Shown here piece by piece: positions 33,849-42,985 of a stretch of 64,000 nucleotides of DNA (position 1 is the first letter of the stretch; every line of letters starts with the position of its first letter). Source of the DNA: an uncultured Aquimarina sp. (GTDB lineage: Bacteria; Bacteroidota; Bacteroidia; Flavobacteriales; Flavobacteriaceae); assembly GCA_947500545.1 (NCBI GenBank), contig CANMSO010000005.1, positions 310,001-374,000 of the forward strand, read 5' to 3'. Under the pieces are notes generated by a model that was given only the letters and a program-made list of their open reading frames with translations, was not told the DNA's origin and made no database searches. The position numbers were made by a program, and so were the translations under genes.

Positions 33849-35534
33849 ATGCGAGTTGTTCTAATTATCTTTTTGATACTATTAGGTTCAAATTTTTATG
33901 GCCAAAACAAAAAGGCAGATAGTCTAAAAAAGTTACTTAATCAATACCAACAAGATGATACTAGAAAAGTAGACTTACTCAATGATATTGGGCTTGAATA
34001 CTGGATTACAGATACTGGTGAGTCATTAAAATATGGTAACGAAGCACTTCTCCTAGCTCAAAAAATAAAATACTTATTAGGAAGTGCAAAGGCCAATCGT
34101 GTAATAGGGGTTGCCTATTGGGCACAAGGGAACCAAAACAAAGCTCTTCAATATCTTACGGATTCTCAAAAAGCCTTTCAGGATATAAATAATGAAGAAG
34201 GTATTGCTAATACGATGCTCAATATAGGCATGGTATATGCCGACTTAAAACAATATGAAAAAGCAATACAAAATTATAATCTGGCAATAGATAATTTTAC
34301 AGCATTAGATCTGACAAGTCGTATCGCAACTACTTTTACCAAAATTGGGACGATATACATAGAAAGAGGTTTATATGATGATGCCAGAAAATATATTTCA
34401 GATGCTCTAAAACTTCATAATCAAAATAATTTCAAATATGGCGTTGCAGAGGCTCATAACCGCTTGGGAATTCTTTATCTAAACGAAAAAAAACTTGCTC
34501 AGGCCAAGTATCATCTAGAAAGATCTATTTCTATAGGTAAACAAATAGACGATAAAGACGGTATAACAAGTAACTTAATCCAGTATGGTAAACTACTTCG
34601 TATAGAAAAGAATTATGACCCAGCAGATATTCATCTACAGCTTGGGTTAGAAAGAGCGAAAAGAAGTAGCTTAAAGAAGTATGAGTTATTGGCCTATGAA
34701 GAATTAAAAGAGCTAAACAAATTGCAAAATAAATCTGATGAGGCCCTTAAATATTATGATAGTTACGTACAACTAAAAGATTCTATTTTCAATATTGAGA
34801 AATCAAAACAAATAGCTTATTTAGAATTCGAAAATGAGCTCGAACAAAAAAATAAAGAACTAGAATTTCTTCAGGAAAAGGAAAAGGTTGACAATCTTAT
34901 TAAGTCAAGTCTAATACTTGGAATTATAGTTATATCCATAAGCGGGTATATAATACTTAGGAACAATAAACAACGTTCTAAAAAAAATAAAGAGCTTCTG
35001 GAAAAAAGAAATGAGTTATTAAAATCAAAAGAGATTTTATCAAAACAAGCTATAGAAAATGCGCGTCTAAAACAACATGAATTAAAACAACAGTTAGAAT
35101 TTAAAAATAAGGAACTTACGTCGTACACTATAAATTTTGTACAAAAAAACGAATTGCTGGAACAATTGCAGGATACAGTTGCATTGGCAAAGAAAGCTAC
35201 TTCAAAAGAGAAAGATAGACTTATCGATGAGTTAAATAAAACTATACGACAAAACCTAAATATCGACAAGAGTTGGGAAGATTTTAAAAGATTCTTTGAA
35301 GAAGTGCATGTAGGCTTTTATTCTAAACTAAAATCTAGACATCCGGATCTAAGTACTAATGACATTAAGATATGTTCATTGACCAGACTTAATCTTAATA
35401 TTAAAGAAACTGCCAGCATTCTTAGGATCTCACCAGAAAGTGTAAAAACTGCACGTTACAGGCTTCGTAAAAAACTGGAATTAAAGCCTAATCAAGAGAT
35501 TTTTACATACTTACTAGGTCTTGAACGCAAATAG
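33849..35534 (+). CDS. Membrane TPR regulator with C-terminal LuxR-like HTH
   Basis: 561 aa. Signal peptide at 1-18, then about six TPR units (~40-300, e.g. 'GIANTMLNIGMVYADLKQYEKAIQ'), one membrane helix (~350-368), a coiled coil (~370-465) and a C-terminal HTH (~500-560, 'DIKICSLTRLNLNIKETASI', 'SPESVKTARYRLRKKL'). Periplasmic TPRs would sense, and the cytoplasmic HTH would bind DNA. This one-piece sensor-regulator layout is common in Bacteroidota. No target is obvious among its neighbours. A second member lies at 49790. Confidence 0.87.
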   Translation: MRVVLIIFLILLGSNFYGQNKKADSLKKLLNQYQQDDTRKVDLLNDIGLEYWITDTGESLKYGNEALLLAQKIKYLLGSAKANRVIGVAYWAQGNQNKALQYLTDSQKAFQDINNEEGIANTMLNIGMVYADLKQYEKAIQNYNLAIDNFTALDLTSRIATTFTKIGTIYIERGLYDDARKYISDALKLHNQNNFKYGVAEAHNRLGILYLNEKKLAQAKYHLERSISIGKQIDDKDGITSNLIQYGKLLRIEKNYDPADIHLQLGLERAKRSSLKKYELLAYEELKELNKLQNKSDEALKYYDSYVQLKDSIFNIEKSKQIAYLEFENELEQKNKELEFLQEKEKVDNLIKSSLILGIIVISISGYIILRNNKQRSKKNKELLEKRNELLKSKEILSKQAIENARLKQHELKQQLEFKNKELTSYTINFVQKNELLEQLQDTVALAKKATSKEKDRLIDELNKTIRQNLNIDKSWEDFKRFFEEVHVGFYSKLKSRHPDLSTNDIKICSLTRLNLNIKETASILRISPESVKTARYRLRKKLELKPNQEIFTYLLGLERK

Positions 35535-35880
35535 GCCCATTATTTGATATTTCTAAACCAAAAATCCTCTTAAACCAAAATATTCACAAACAATTGATTA
35601 CCAGTTATTTGAAAGCATTCGTCTATCTAATGTCTACTTCATTTTAAGAAAAGAAAAAATCTTGTCTACTTATTATAACACAAGGCACACTCGGTGTATA
35701 CCTATCTTATTTTCATATAGTTACCTCTTCTTCTACTTTTGATTCGGAAACAAAAAATAGCAATTAAAAATTTGAACATGATTAGCAGCAGAAGAAATGA
35801 CAAGTGGCTTACCCTAAAAACTTGTTGGGTAAGAAGGGAAAATGAATTAAAAAATAAGTTAAACAACAAAAAGTAAGAAG
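35535..35880. other. 346-bp intergenic region before the sterol-desaturase-family gene
   Basis: No convincing gene. A 7-bp inverted repeat, CTTACCC (35808-35814) with GGGTAAG (35827-35833), lies about 50 bp before the next start. A 32-codon frame at 35778-35876 ends just before it but lacks support. The promoter of the downstream gene should be in this gap. Confidence 0.35.
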
Positions 35881-36654
35881 ATGCAAGAGTTATTAAAAAC
35901 ATTACCAACACCATTAGAAATATTATTAGACCCAATATCATTAGTTGTTTTGGGTATATATATCGCCTTGATGATCTGGGAAGCAATTGCTCCTGCTCGT
36001 CAATTACCAAAAGTGAAATACTGGAAATTAAAAGGAGTTATAGCCTTTACCACCTTTTTTTATTTATCTACTTACTTCCCATTACTATGGGATGGGTATT
36101 TAGCAAAGTATCAATTATTTGATCTAACAAGTTTAGGTACAGTATGGGGAGCAATTGTAGGAGTTTTTATTTATGAAATTGGTTTATATGCCTGGCATAG
36201 AAAGATGCATAGTAGCAATACTTTATGGAAAGTCTTTCATCAAATGCATCACAGTGCAGAAAGACTAGACAGTTATGGAGCTTTTTATTTTAGCCCTATG
36301 GACATGATTGGCTTTACATTTCTAAGTAGTTTATGTCTTGTACTCGTAGCTGGTTTTACGCCAGAGGCTACGACTTTGATCATATTAAGCACCACATTTT
36401 TGGCAATTTTCCAACATAGTAACATCAAAACACCAAGTTGGCTGGGCTATATTATCCAAAGACCTGAAGCACATACTTATCATCATGCCAGAGGGGTACA
36501 TGCATATAACTACGCAGATTTTCCAATTATCGATATCGTTTTTGGCACATTTAAGAATCCTAAAACCTATAGCCATGAGACGGGGTTCTATGATGGAGGT
36601 TCAAATAAAGTAAAGGATATGCTTCTATTTAGGGATATATCTCAAAAAAAGTAA
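35881..36654 (+). CDS. Sterol desaturase / fatty acid hydroxylase family protein
   Basis: 257 aa with about four helices. The di-iron histidine boxes are intact: HRKMH, HQMHH and HTYHH. The family introduces hydroxyl groups or double bonds into lipids at the membrane; the substrate is unknown. It heads a group of small membrane genes (36744, 37198, 37571) that may share transcription. Confidence 0.92.
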   Translation: MQELLKTLPTPLEILLDPISLVVLGIYIALMIWEAIAPARQLPKVKYWKLKGVIAFTTFFYLSTYFPLLWDGYLAKYQLFDLTSLGTVWGAIVGVFIYEIGLYAWHRKMHSSNTLWKVFHQMHHSAERLDSYGAFYFSPMDMIGFTFLSSLCLVLVAGFTPEATTLIILSTTFLAIFQHSNIKTPSWLGYIIQRPEAHTYHHARGVHAYNYADFPIIDIVFGTFKNPKTYSHETGFYDGGSNKVKDMLLFRDISQKK

Positions 36655-36743
36655 CGGGTTGGGTTTGGTTGAAGTTGTTCCCGGGTTATAGTTTTTACTA
36701 AAATCCGGATCAGCTTCTCAATTAAAATAAAACATATTAACAA

Positions 36744-37160
36744 ATGAAAACAATAGTAAACATCTCTAACAAAATAAGGAAACAATTGCTTGCACTTCGA
36801 ACCTTATTTAGTGCAGTTTTATATGCCATACTAATCTTTACGATTGTTATACCAAGTGAAAACTCAGGTGAGTATTTATATCTAGAAGTTTATAACATCA
36901 CTTTACTATACATAATCATCAACATGCTTCTATTTGCCAGGGATATTTTATCTCCAAAAACAGAACATCTTTTTTCCAAGGAATTCGTAGAAATATTACT
37001 AGTCATTGTAATTTCAACTATACTTATCATTTCTTTATTTGTCCTTAGAAATATGGCCAATACATATTCTACAAGCCTCTTATTTATAAAAGTCAATGCT
37101 ATCTTGGTTATTACAATTTCTTCTTTAATGTATAAAAAAATAGAATCAAAACTTACTTAA
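36744..37160 (+). CDS. Four-helix membrane protein of unknown function
   Basis: 138 aa with four hydrophobic helices (about 20-37, 48-65, 80-100, 112-128). No recognisable domain. It lies 89 bp after the hydroxylase gene and 37 bp before the YdhR-like gene, so an operon is likely. Confidence 0.6.
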   Translation: MKTIVNISNKIRKQLLALRTLFSAVLYAILIFTIVIPSENSGEYLYLEVYNITLLYIIINMLLFARDILSPKTEHLFSKEFVEILLVIVISTILIISLFVLRNMANTYSTSLLFIKVNAILVITISSLMYKKIESKLT

Positions 37161-37197
37161 AATAGTTCAGTATTAAATTAAGCAAGAAGAAGATTAT

Positions 37198-37539
37198 ATG
37201 TTTAAGGAAAAAACAATTGTGAATGTACAGTTTAAATCAAGTTTATCGCAAGAGAGGTTACAAGAAATTTCTAATCAGGATCTGGGTAAGATGGCAAATG
37301 TAAATGGTCTTATCTATAAATATTACTACACAAATACTGAAACAAAAATTATTGGAGGTACTTATATATTTGAAAATGTAAGACTTGCCAGGGAGTATTT
37401 AAAATCTTTTTTCGTAAACGGAATAGGCTTGAAATATGGCATTATCCCAGACACCTTAAAAATGGAGGTTGGCATTATCACTTTAGAAGTAAAAGGAAAG
37501 AACTCAAAATATCAAAGCGAGAATCATAATTTAGAATAG
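37198..37539 (+). CDS. YdhR-like putative monooxygenase
   Basis: 113 aa. A ferredoxin-like (dimeric alpha-beta barrel) pattern: 'TIVNVQFKSSLSQERLQEI', 'GLIYKYYYTNTETKIIGGTYIFENVRLAREYL', 'KYGIIPDTLKMEVGIITLEV'. The central K-Y and G-G-x-Y-x-F-E features match YdhR proteins. Enzymatic activity is assumed from the family and not shown. Confidence 0.65.
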   Translation: MFKEKTIVNVQFKSSLSQERLQEISNQDLGKMANVNGLIYKYYYTNTETKIIGGTYIFENVRLAREYLKSFFVNGIGLKYGIIPDTLKMEVGIITLEVKGKNSKYQSENHNLE

Positions 37540-37570
37540 ATATCATACATTTAATCCCAAAATAAATAGG

Positions 37571-38197
37571 ATGACCCTCTTTGATACTTTAGATATTTTA
37601 GGAACAATAGCTTTTGCAATTTCAGGCGCTTTAAGTGCTATGAATCGTAGACTTGATCTTTTTGGAATTTTTATCATCGCCTTTGTAACCGCTATTGGAG
37701 GTGGAACTATTCGGGATATACTTATAGGAAACACACCGGTGGCCTGGATGCAAAACACAATTACTATTTATCTAATCGGTGGCGTTGCCACCCTTTCAAT
37801 TGTTTTTCGAAATAAATTGGATTACCTAAAAAAATCTCTTTTCTTATTTGATACAATAGGATTGGGAATCTTTACAATTATAGGAGTAGAAACGGGTATT
37901 CAAGCTGGTTTAGATCCTATTGTCTCCATAGGTCTAGGAGCCATAACGGGATGTTTTGGTGGGGTAATTAGAGATATTCTGTGTAACGAGATTCCTGTAA
38001 TCTTTAGAAAAGAGATTTATGCGATTGCATCCATAGCCGGAGGAATTTGTTTTATGAGTTTGTTTTATGCCAAAATGAATCAAAATATTATTTACATATC
38101 TACTACACTATTAATCATCATAATACGCTTATTGGTAGTACGATATAAAGTATCATTACCATTATTTACCGTGAGAAGTCAAAGTGATGTTAAATAA
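37571..38197 (+). CDS. TRIC-type cation channel family protein (UPF0126/YicG)
   Basis: 208 aa with seven helices formed by an internal duplication. Each half carries a GGGxxRD-type signature: 'AIGGGTIRDILIGNTPVAW' and 'CFGGVIRDILCNEIPVIF'. Prokaryotic TRIC proteins form trimeric cation channels; some UPF0126 relatives have been linked to glycine uptake. It starts 31 bp after the YdhR-like gene. Confidence 0.93.
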   Translation: MTLFDTLDILGTIAFAISGALSAMNRRLDLFGIFIIAFVTAIGGGTIRDILIGNTPVAWMQNTITIYLIGGVATLSIVFRNKLDYLKKSLFLFDTIGLGIFTIIGVETGIQAGLDPIVSIGLGAITGCFGGVIRDILCNEIPVIFRKEIYAIASIAGGICFMSLFYAKMNQNIIYISTTLLIIIIRLLVVRYKVSLPLFTVRSQSDVK

Positions 38198-38258
38198 GAA
38201 ACTTGGTAGAATAAGAATTAGTAATTTATAACCACTTATTCACAAATATCTATTCTAA

Positions 38259-38915
38259 ATGAAAACTACCGGGAATTCACTAGACAGAAGAAATTTTCTA
38301 AAACGAACCACTTTAGCAACATTAGGAACAGGAAGCTTACTTGTTTTACCACAAACAACAAATGCTTTTCCAACCACAAATGAGAATGAGATTAATATTT
38401 TTGGGCCAAAAGAAGGATTCACTCCACAAATAGGTACATTAGTATCTATGTTAAACTGGATGCGAAGCGTCATTCTTAATCCAGTTAGAGGGATGAGTAT
38501 TCAGGATTTAGATTATATACACGATAAAGACGCTAACTCTATTGGTGCTATGTTACTTCATTTAGCAGCAACAGAACGTTTTTATCAAATACATACTTTC
38601 GAGGGGAAAAACTGGGGAGACTGGAGCGAAGCAGATAGATCAACTTGGAATGTTGCCTCTCGTTTGGGTGAAAGAGCTCGAAAAACGATAAAAGGAAATT
38701 CTCTTGATTTTTATTTATCAAAATTAAATGATGTTAGACAACATACTCTAGAAGAGCTGGCAAAACGTGATGACGATTGGTTAATGGCTGTTGATAAAAA
38801 CTGGTCATGGGGACCAACTAATAATTATTGTAAATGGTTCCATGTATGTGAGCACGAATCGAACCATAACGGGCAGATTAAGTGGTTAATAAGTAGACTA
38901 CCCTCAGCTAAATAA
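38259..38915 (+). CDS. DinB family protein with Tat-like signal
   Basis: 218 aa. The N-terminus has a twin-arginine motif (DRRNFLKR) and a hydrophobic stretch ending near 'TNAFP', so Tat export is likely. The rest is a four-helix DinB-like fold with metal-type histidines: 'AMLLHLAATERFYQIHTFEG', 'HTLEELAKRDDDWL' and 'CEHESNHNGQI'. DinB proteins bind metals and many act as thiol transferases. An exported member is uncommon. Confidence 0.85.
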   Translation: MKTTGNSLDRRNFLKRTTLATLGTGSLLVLPQTTNAFPTTNENEINIFGPKEGFTPQIGTLVSMLNWMRSVILNPVRGMSIQDLDYIHDKDANSIGAMLLHLAATERFYQIHTFEGKNWGDWSEADRSTWNVASRLGERARKTIKGNSLDFYLSKLNDVRQHTLEELAKRDDDWLMAVDKNWSWGPTNNYCKWFHVCEHESNHNGQIKWLISRLPSAK

Positions 38916-38947
38916 GAAATCGAAAAAACTATTGATAATTATATTAA

Positions 38948-39397
38948 ATGAAATTCAGGCCTAAGTCAATTCACTACAAAAAGAAAGTACAAGAAAGTTT
39001 TGAACGTCAAAAATTCATGAAACTAATTAATGCAGAATTAATTGACATACAACCAGGCTATTGTGAAATTCATGTTCCTTACAACCCTAATCTAACACAA
39101 CAACATGGTTTTTTTCATGCAGGTGTCATTAGTACTGTAGCAGACAATACTGCCGGTTATGCGGGGTTTTCATTAATGGAAGAAAATTCTTCGGTACTAA
39201 CAGTAGAATTCAAAATTAATTTAATTGCTCCGGGAGATGGAGATGTTTTAATAGGCAAATCCAATGTTTTGAAAAACGGAAGAACATTAACCATTTGTAA
39301 ATCTGAAGTTTTCATCGTTAAAAACGGAGAAGAAAAGTTATGTGCGGCGGCGCAATTAACGTTAATCGAACTTAAAAACAGTCCTGACAAAAAATAA
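38948..39397 (+). CDS. PaaI-type hotdog thioesterase
   Basis: 149 aa. The hotdog signature is clear: 'HGFFHAGVISTVADNTAGYAG' with the catalytic-region Asp, then 'SVLTVEFKINLIAPGDGDVLIG'. Family members hydrolyse acyl-CoA thioesters. It lies 33 bp after the DinB gene and ends 3 bp before a hairpin. Confidence 0.92.
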   Translation: MKFRPKSIHYKKKVQESFERQKFMKLINAELIDIQPGYCEIHVPYNPNLTQQHGFFHAGVISTVADNTAGYAGFSLMEENSSVLTVEFKINLIAPGDGDVLIGKSNVLKNGRTLTICKSEVFIVKNGEEKLCAAAQLTLIELKNSPDKK

Positions 39398-39399
39398 AA

Positions 39400-39428
39400 A
39401 AGTGCCGCCCAGTTATAGTGCAGCACTT
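39400..39428. terminator. Imperfect hairpin terminator between convergent genes
   Basis: AAGTGCCGC (39400-39408) pairs with GCAGCACTT (39420-39428) with one mismatch. It lies between the thioesterase and fasciclin genes, which converge. Confidence 0.6.
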
Positions 39429-39453
39429 CATTCATTCAAAATTAACAAATAAC

Positions 39454-39975
39454 CTACTTAGGCATAACAACATCACTGATCACATGGATAACTCCATTTG
39501 TAGCCATGACATCTGTTTTTGCTATTTTACTGTACTTTCCGTTTTGGTCTTTTAACCAAATCTTACCATCTTTTTGTAAGACCATAATTTTAGCCCCTCC
39601 CAGTGTAGTTAATTCTGCTTTTCCATTTCCTTTTTTCAACGCATTAACAACATCTGCAGCGGCAATTTTACCTGCTACCACATGATAGGTAAGAATAGCT
39701 GTTAACTTTTCTTTGTTTGCGGGTTCAAGTAATGAGCTTAATGTTTTAGAATCAATTTTTCCAAAAGCATCATTAGTAGGAGCAAAAACAGTAAAAGGTC
39801 CGTCGCCTTTTAAGGCGCCAACCAGATCTGCCGCTTTTAAAGCAGTTACCAATGTAGAAAAGTCATCTACTGATACAGCAACATCTACAATATCTTTGTT
39901 TGCTTTTTGGGCAGACACTGTTTGTGCTAATAGGAATAAGATAAGAGTTGAGGCAATAAAAACTAATTTTTTCAT
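39454..39975 (-). CDS. Secreted fasciclin (FAS1) domain protein
   Basis: 173 aa. Signal peptide at 1-22 (ending SAQ), then a single FAS1 domain: 'DFSTLVTALKAADLVGALKGDGPFTVFAPTNDAFGKI', 'LTYHVVAGKIAAADV', 'TDVMATNGVIHVISDVVMP'. FAS1 proteins mediate adhesion or lipid binding. It diverges from an ECF sigma/anti-sigma operon, 123 bp from the sigma start, so it is a probable regulon member. Confidence 0.94.
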   Translation of the reverse strand: MKKLVFIASTLILFLLAQTVSAQKANKDIVDVAVSVDDFSTLVTALKAADLVGALKGDGPFTVFAPTNDAFGKIDSKTLSSLLEPANKEKLTAILTYHVVAGKIAAADVVNALKKGNGKAELTTLGGAKIMVLQKDGKIWLKDQNGKYSKIAKTDVMATNGVIHVISDVVMPK

Positions 39976-40072
39976 GATTTCTATTTTAATGATTAAATGA
40001 TTTTTGAGCGCGCTTTACATATACATATACACAAGTTTGAACCTTTTGGATGAGGTTGGATTATTTTTTTCT

Positions 40073-40080
40073 TAAATTTG
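40073..40080 (+). promoter_or_regulatory. TAAATTTG -7 element for the ECF sigma operon
   Basis: An exact TAnnTTTG match. It overlaps the in-frame TTG at 40078, so that TTG cannot be the start if this promoter is used, which supports the ATG at 40099. Confidence 0.5.
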
Positions 40081-40098
40081 AGTAATTCCACAGATGAA

Positions 40099-40653
40099 AT
40101 GCAAGATGATTTAGGGCTCATACAACGATTACAAAAACAAGATAGCAAGGCATTGTCTGTTATCTATGACAAGTACTCAGGCGCTTTGTATGGTGTGATT
40201 TTACGTATCTGTAAAAATGAAGAACAGGCTCAGGATCTATTACAAGAAACATTCTTAAAAATCTGGCAAAAGTCTAATCAGTACGATCCAAAAAAGGGAA
40301 AAATTTTTACCTGGGCATACCGTATTGCAAAAAATATAGCATTAAATGCACAAAGAAGACCTTATAAACTCATCCAAAACGAAGATCTGAGTGTATATGA
40401 AAATGAAGAAACTCATGAATCTGAAATTGATATGTTACAATTAAATGGTTCATTGAAACAATTAGAACCACATCATCAAAAAGCATTACAGCTTGTATAT
40501 TTTAATGGTCTAACTCATCGTGAAGCTCATGAAGAGATGAATGTACCTTTGGGTACATTTAAGTCCTACATAAAACAGGCATTAAAAAAATTGCGAGAGG
40601 CATATCAAAAAGAACTCTTTTTATTGTGGGTGATAATAGAAAAGATGATATGA
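40099..40653 (+). CDS. ECF RNA polymerase sigma factor
   Basis: 184 aa from the ATG at 40099 (the frame is open from a TTG at 40078). Sigma region 2 ('ALSVIYDKYSGALYGVILRI', 'QDLLQETFLKIWQ') and region 4 ('ALQLVYFNGLTHREAHEEMNVPLGTFKSYIKQALKKL') are both complete. The type resembles SigK-like factors paired with RskA-type anti-sigmas. It overlaps the anti-sigma gene by 4 bp (ATGA), so the two are translationally coupled. Confidence 0.93.
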   Translation: MQDDLGLIQRLQKQDSKALSVIYDKYSGALYGVILRICKNEEQAQDLLQETFLKIWQKSNQYDPKKGKIFTWAYRIAKNIALNAQRRPYKLIQNEDLSVYENEETHESEIDMLQLNGSLKQLEPHHQKALQLVYFNGLTHREAHEEMNVPLGTFKSYIKQALKKLREAYQKELFLLWVIIEKMI

Positions 40654-41435
40654 TGGATAGGAATTCTATAAAGGATACAGGAATATTAGAGCAATACCTT
40701 CTAGGTGAGCTTTCAGATAGTCAACGAATTGAAGTTGAAAATATATTGAAAGAAGATCTAGAATTGCGTAATTATTTCAATAAAATAGAAGACGATTTTG
40801 AGAAACTAGCAATGGAGAATGCTATTACCCCTCCATCTGGTATAAAGGATTCTTTATTGAATAGTATAGAAAACTCTATAACCAAAGAGGAAAAGGTAAT
40901 CCCTATAAGTAAAAAAAGTAATCGCCAATTTTATCTTGCCATAGCATCTGGTTTTGCATTGCTTTTTATGCTTACCTCTGGCTGGTTATTTAATCAATGG
41001 CAGAATTCTAAAAATACTGTAGAGATTGTTCAGAATGAAGCTACAGATTTACGTAATCAAATTCAAACCTTAGAGAATAGTTTTAATGAAACCAATTCCT
41101 GGTACCAAGCAATAAATAATCCAAATACAGTTCAACTTGTACTAAGGGGAAATCAAATTTCTCCCAATTCTAATGCTATCACTTATGTAAATCATACAGA
41201 AAAAACGGTTATTTTAAACCCCAAAGGATTAACTAAGTTGGATGATGATAAGACCTATCAGATGTGGGCAGATGTTGATGGAGAGATGATTGATATGGGT
41301 ATTATACCATCTAATAAAGAAATGATTGCTATGAAATACATAGATAATGCAGAATCTATTAATATTACCATAGAGCCCGCAGGTGGAAATGATCACCCTA
41401 CAGTAGAACAATTGATATCTAATGTTTTACTTTAA
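40650..41435 (+). CDS. RskA-type anti-sigma factor
   Basis: 261 aa from the ATG at 40650. A cytoplasmic sigma-binding domain at ~1-85 ('ILEQYLLGELSDSQRIEVENIL') precedes one membrane helix (~98-115). A periplasmic RskA C-terminal domain follows ('VILNPKGLTKLDDDKTYQMWADVDGEMIDMG', ending with 'TIEPAGGND'). It would hold the ECF sigma until an envelope signal triggers proteolysis. It is cotranscribed with the sigma gene. Confidence 0.92.
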   Translation: MMDRNSIKDTGILEQYLLGELSDSQRIEVENILKEDLELRNYFNKIEDDFEKLAMENAITPPSGIKDSLLNSIENSITKEEKVIPISKKSNRQFYLAIASGFALLFMLTSGWLFNQWQNSKNTVEIVQNEATDLRNQIQTLENSFNETNSWYQAINNPNTVQLVLRGNQISPNSNAITYVNHTEKTVILNPKGLTKLDDDKTYQMWADVDGEMIDMGIIPSNKEMIAMKYIDNAESINITIEPAGGNDHPTVEQLISNVLL

Positions 41436-41437
41436 TC

Positions 41438-41890
41438 ATGATATTTAGAAAAGCAACTCGAGAAGATCTTCAATGTATAGTTCAAATGATTGCTTATGAT
41501 AACCTTGGTAAAACCAGAGAAAAGTATCAAACACCTTTACCAAAAGAGTATATTGATGCCTATAAAAACATAAATTCAGATCCTAATCAGGAGTTAATTG
41601 TTGTTGAGAATCATGATCTAGAAATAGTAGGCACCCTACAACTTACTTTTATTCAATACTTAACTTATACAGGTGGAATTAGAGCTCAAATTGAAGCTGT
41701 CAGAATTAGAGAAGATCAAAGAGGCAAGGGTGTTGGGCAAAAAATGTTTGAATGGGCTATAGAACAAGCTAAACAAAGAGGTGCACACCTACTTCAGCTA
41801 ACAACTGATAAAAAAAGACCTGAAGCAATTCAATTTTATAAAAAACTAGGGTTTAAAAGTTCACATGAAGGGATGAAGCTTCACCTTTGA
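41438..41890 (+). CDS. GNAT family N-acetyltransferase
   Basis: 150 aa. GNAT motif A is 'IREDQRGKGVGQKMFEWAI' with the acetyl-CoA loop RGKGVG. Motif B is 'LQLTTDKKRPEAIQFYKKLGF'. It starts 2 bp after the anti-sigma stop and so is probably the third gene of the sigma operon. The acceptor is unknown. Confidence 0.92.
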   Translation: MIFRKATREDLQCIVQMIAYDNLGKTREKYQTPLPKEYIDAYKNINSDPNQELIVVENHDLEIVGTLQLTFIQYLTYTGGIRAQIEAVRIREDQRGKGVGQKMFEWAIEQAKQRGAHLLQLTTDKKRPEAIQFYKKLGFKSSHEGMKLHL

Positions 41891-41966
41891 TTTTAATTTT
41901 ACCAAAACCTTAATATTCAAATCAATCATTAATATTTATATTTCGACAAGAACAATACCAATTTTA

Positions 41967-42893
41967 ATGAATAAATTTACTTTACTCCTACTTCTTATTT
42001 TAACGCAAATAGGTAATGCTCAGGAAGCAACTAAAATTAATCATGTATTACCAGAAATAATCTCCAAATTTCCTAATATAAGAGACTTTACCATATCTCC
42101 TGATCAGGATGAAGTGTATTTTACGGTACAGGGATACTCTGGTGAACTTTCAACTATAGTCAAAGTCAGTAAAAAAAATGATAAATGGTCGACTCCTGAA
42201 ATCGCACCTTTTTCAGGAAAATATGAAGACCTAGAAGCCATGTTTTCTCCCGATGGGTTAAAACTTTATTTTGTTTCCGCCAGACCATTAGAGAACACAA
42301 CAAAAGAAGCAAAAGACCGTGATATCTGGTATATTGAACGATCAAATACTGCTTCTGAGTGGTCTACACCAAAAAATATTGGACGTCCTATAAATACAAA
42401 TGGAGATGAATTTTATCCTTCTGTATCCAAAAACGGTAATTTGTATTTCACCAGTACTGCCAATGCTTCTAAAGGAAAAGATGATATTTTCGTTAGTAGA
42501 TGGGAAGACAATAAATATACAGCACCAATATCACTAAGTGAAGCTATTAATTCTGAGGGATATGAATATAACTCCTATATAGCTCCAGATGAATCTTTTC
42601 TGATTTTTGGAAGGTATAAAAGAGATGATGGTTTAGGAAGCGGTGATCTATATATTTCTTATCTAAAAGAAGGAAAATGGTCAAAAGCTAAGAATCTTAA
42701 AAAAGGAGTGAATTCTAACAAAATGGATTATTGTCCGTTTTATGATGCAAAGACTAATATATTATACTTTACAAGCAAAAGAAGTGCAGTAAAAGCAGAG
42801 CGTCAATCTCAAAATCTGAAAGAACTTCTACAGACTATGGATTCTTATGAAAATGGTTTAAGCAGAATTTATAGTACTTATATCAAATTCTAA
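41967..42893 (+). CDS. Secreted PD40-type beta-propeller protein
   Basis: 308 aa. Signal peptide at 1-19 (ending GNAQ), then TolB-like PD40 blades: 'ISPDQDEVYFTVQG', 'FSPDGLKLYFVSAR', 'SKNGNLYFTST', 'IAPDESFLIFGR', 'DAKTNILYFTSKRS'. About five to six blades are present. Such proteins are usually binding or scaffold modules; no active site is visible. Confidence 0.85.
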   Translation: MNKFTLLLLLILTQIGNAQEATKINHVLPEIISKFPNIRDFTISPDQDEVYFTVQGYSGELSTIVKVSKKNDKWSTPEIAPFSGKYEDLEAMFSPDGLKLYFVSARPLENTTKEAKDRDIWYIERSNTASEWSTPKNIGRPINTNGDEFYPSVSKNGNLYFTSTANASKGKDDIFVSRWEDNKYTAPISLSEAINSEGYEYNSYIAPDESFLIFGRYKRDDGLGSGDLYISYLKEGKWSKAKNLKKGVNSNKMDYCPFYDAKTNILYFTSKRSAVKAERQSQNLKELLQTMDSYENGLSRIYSTYIKF

Positions 42894-42960
42894 CCCAGAT
42901 AATGTTGTCATTTTAACAACACCTTATTTAATTTTAAGAGCAAAAAATAATTCAATTTTG

Positions 42961-42968
42961 TAGTTTTG
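42961..42968 (+). promoter_or_regulatory. TAGTTTTG -7 element before the iron-type operon
   Basis: A TAnnTTTG match 18 bp before the TTG start of the small exported protein at 42986. It follows the PD40 gene by about 70 bp. No Fur-like box was recognised. Confidence 0.4.
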
Positions 42969-42985
42969 AAAAAATTTAAAAGGTA

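Noticed and set aside
35778..35876. 32-codon frame MISSRRNDKW... ending just before the hydroxylase start
   Set aside because: No conservation evidence, no promoter placed for it and no recognisable peptide type.
35702..36010. 102-codon leftward hydrophobic frame before the hydroxylase gene
   Set aside because: It overlaps the start of the hydroxylase and mirrors its membrane helices; no start context.
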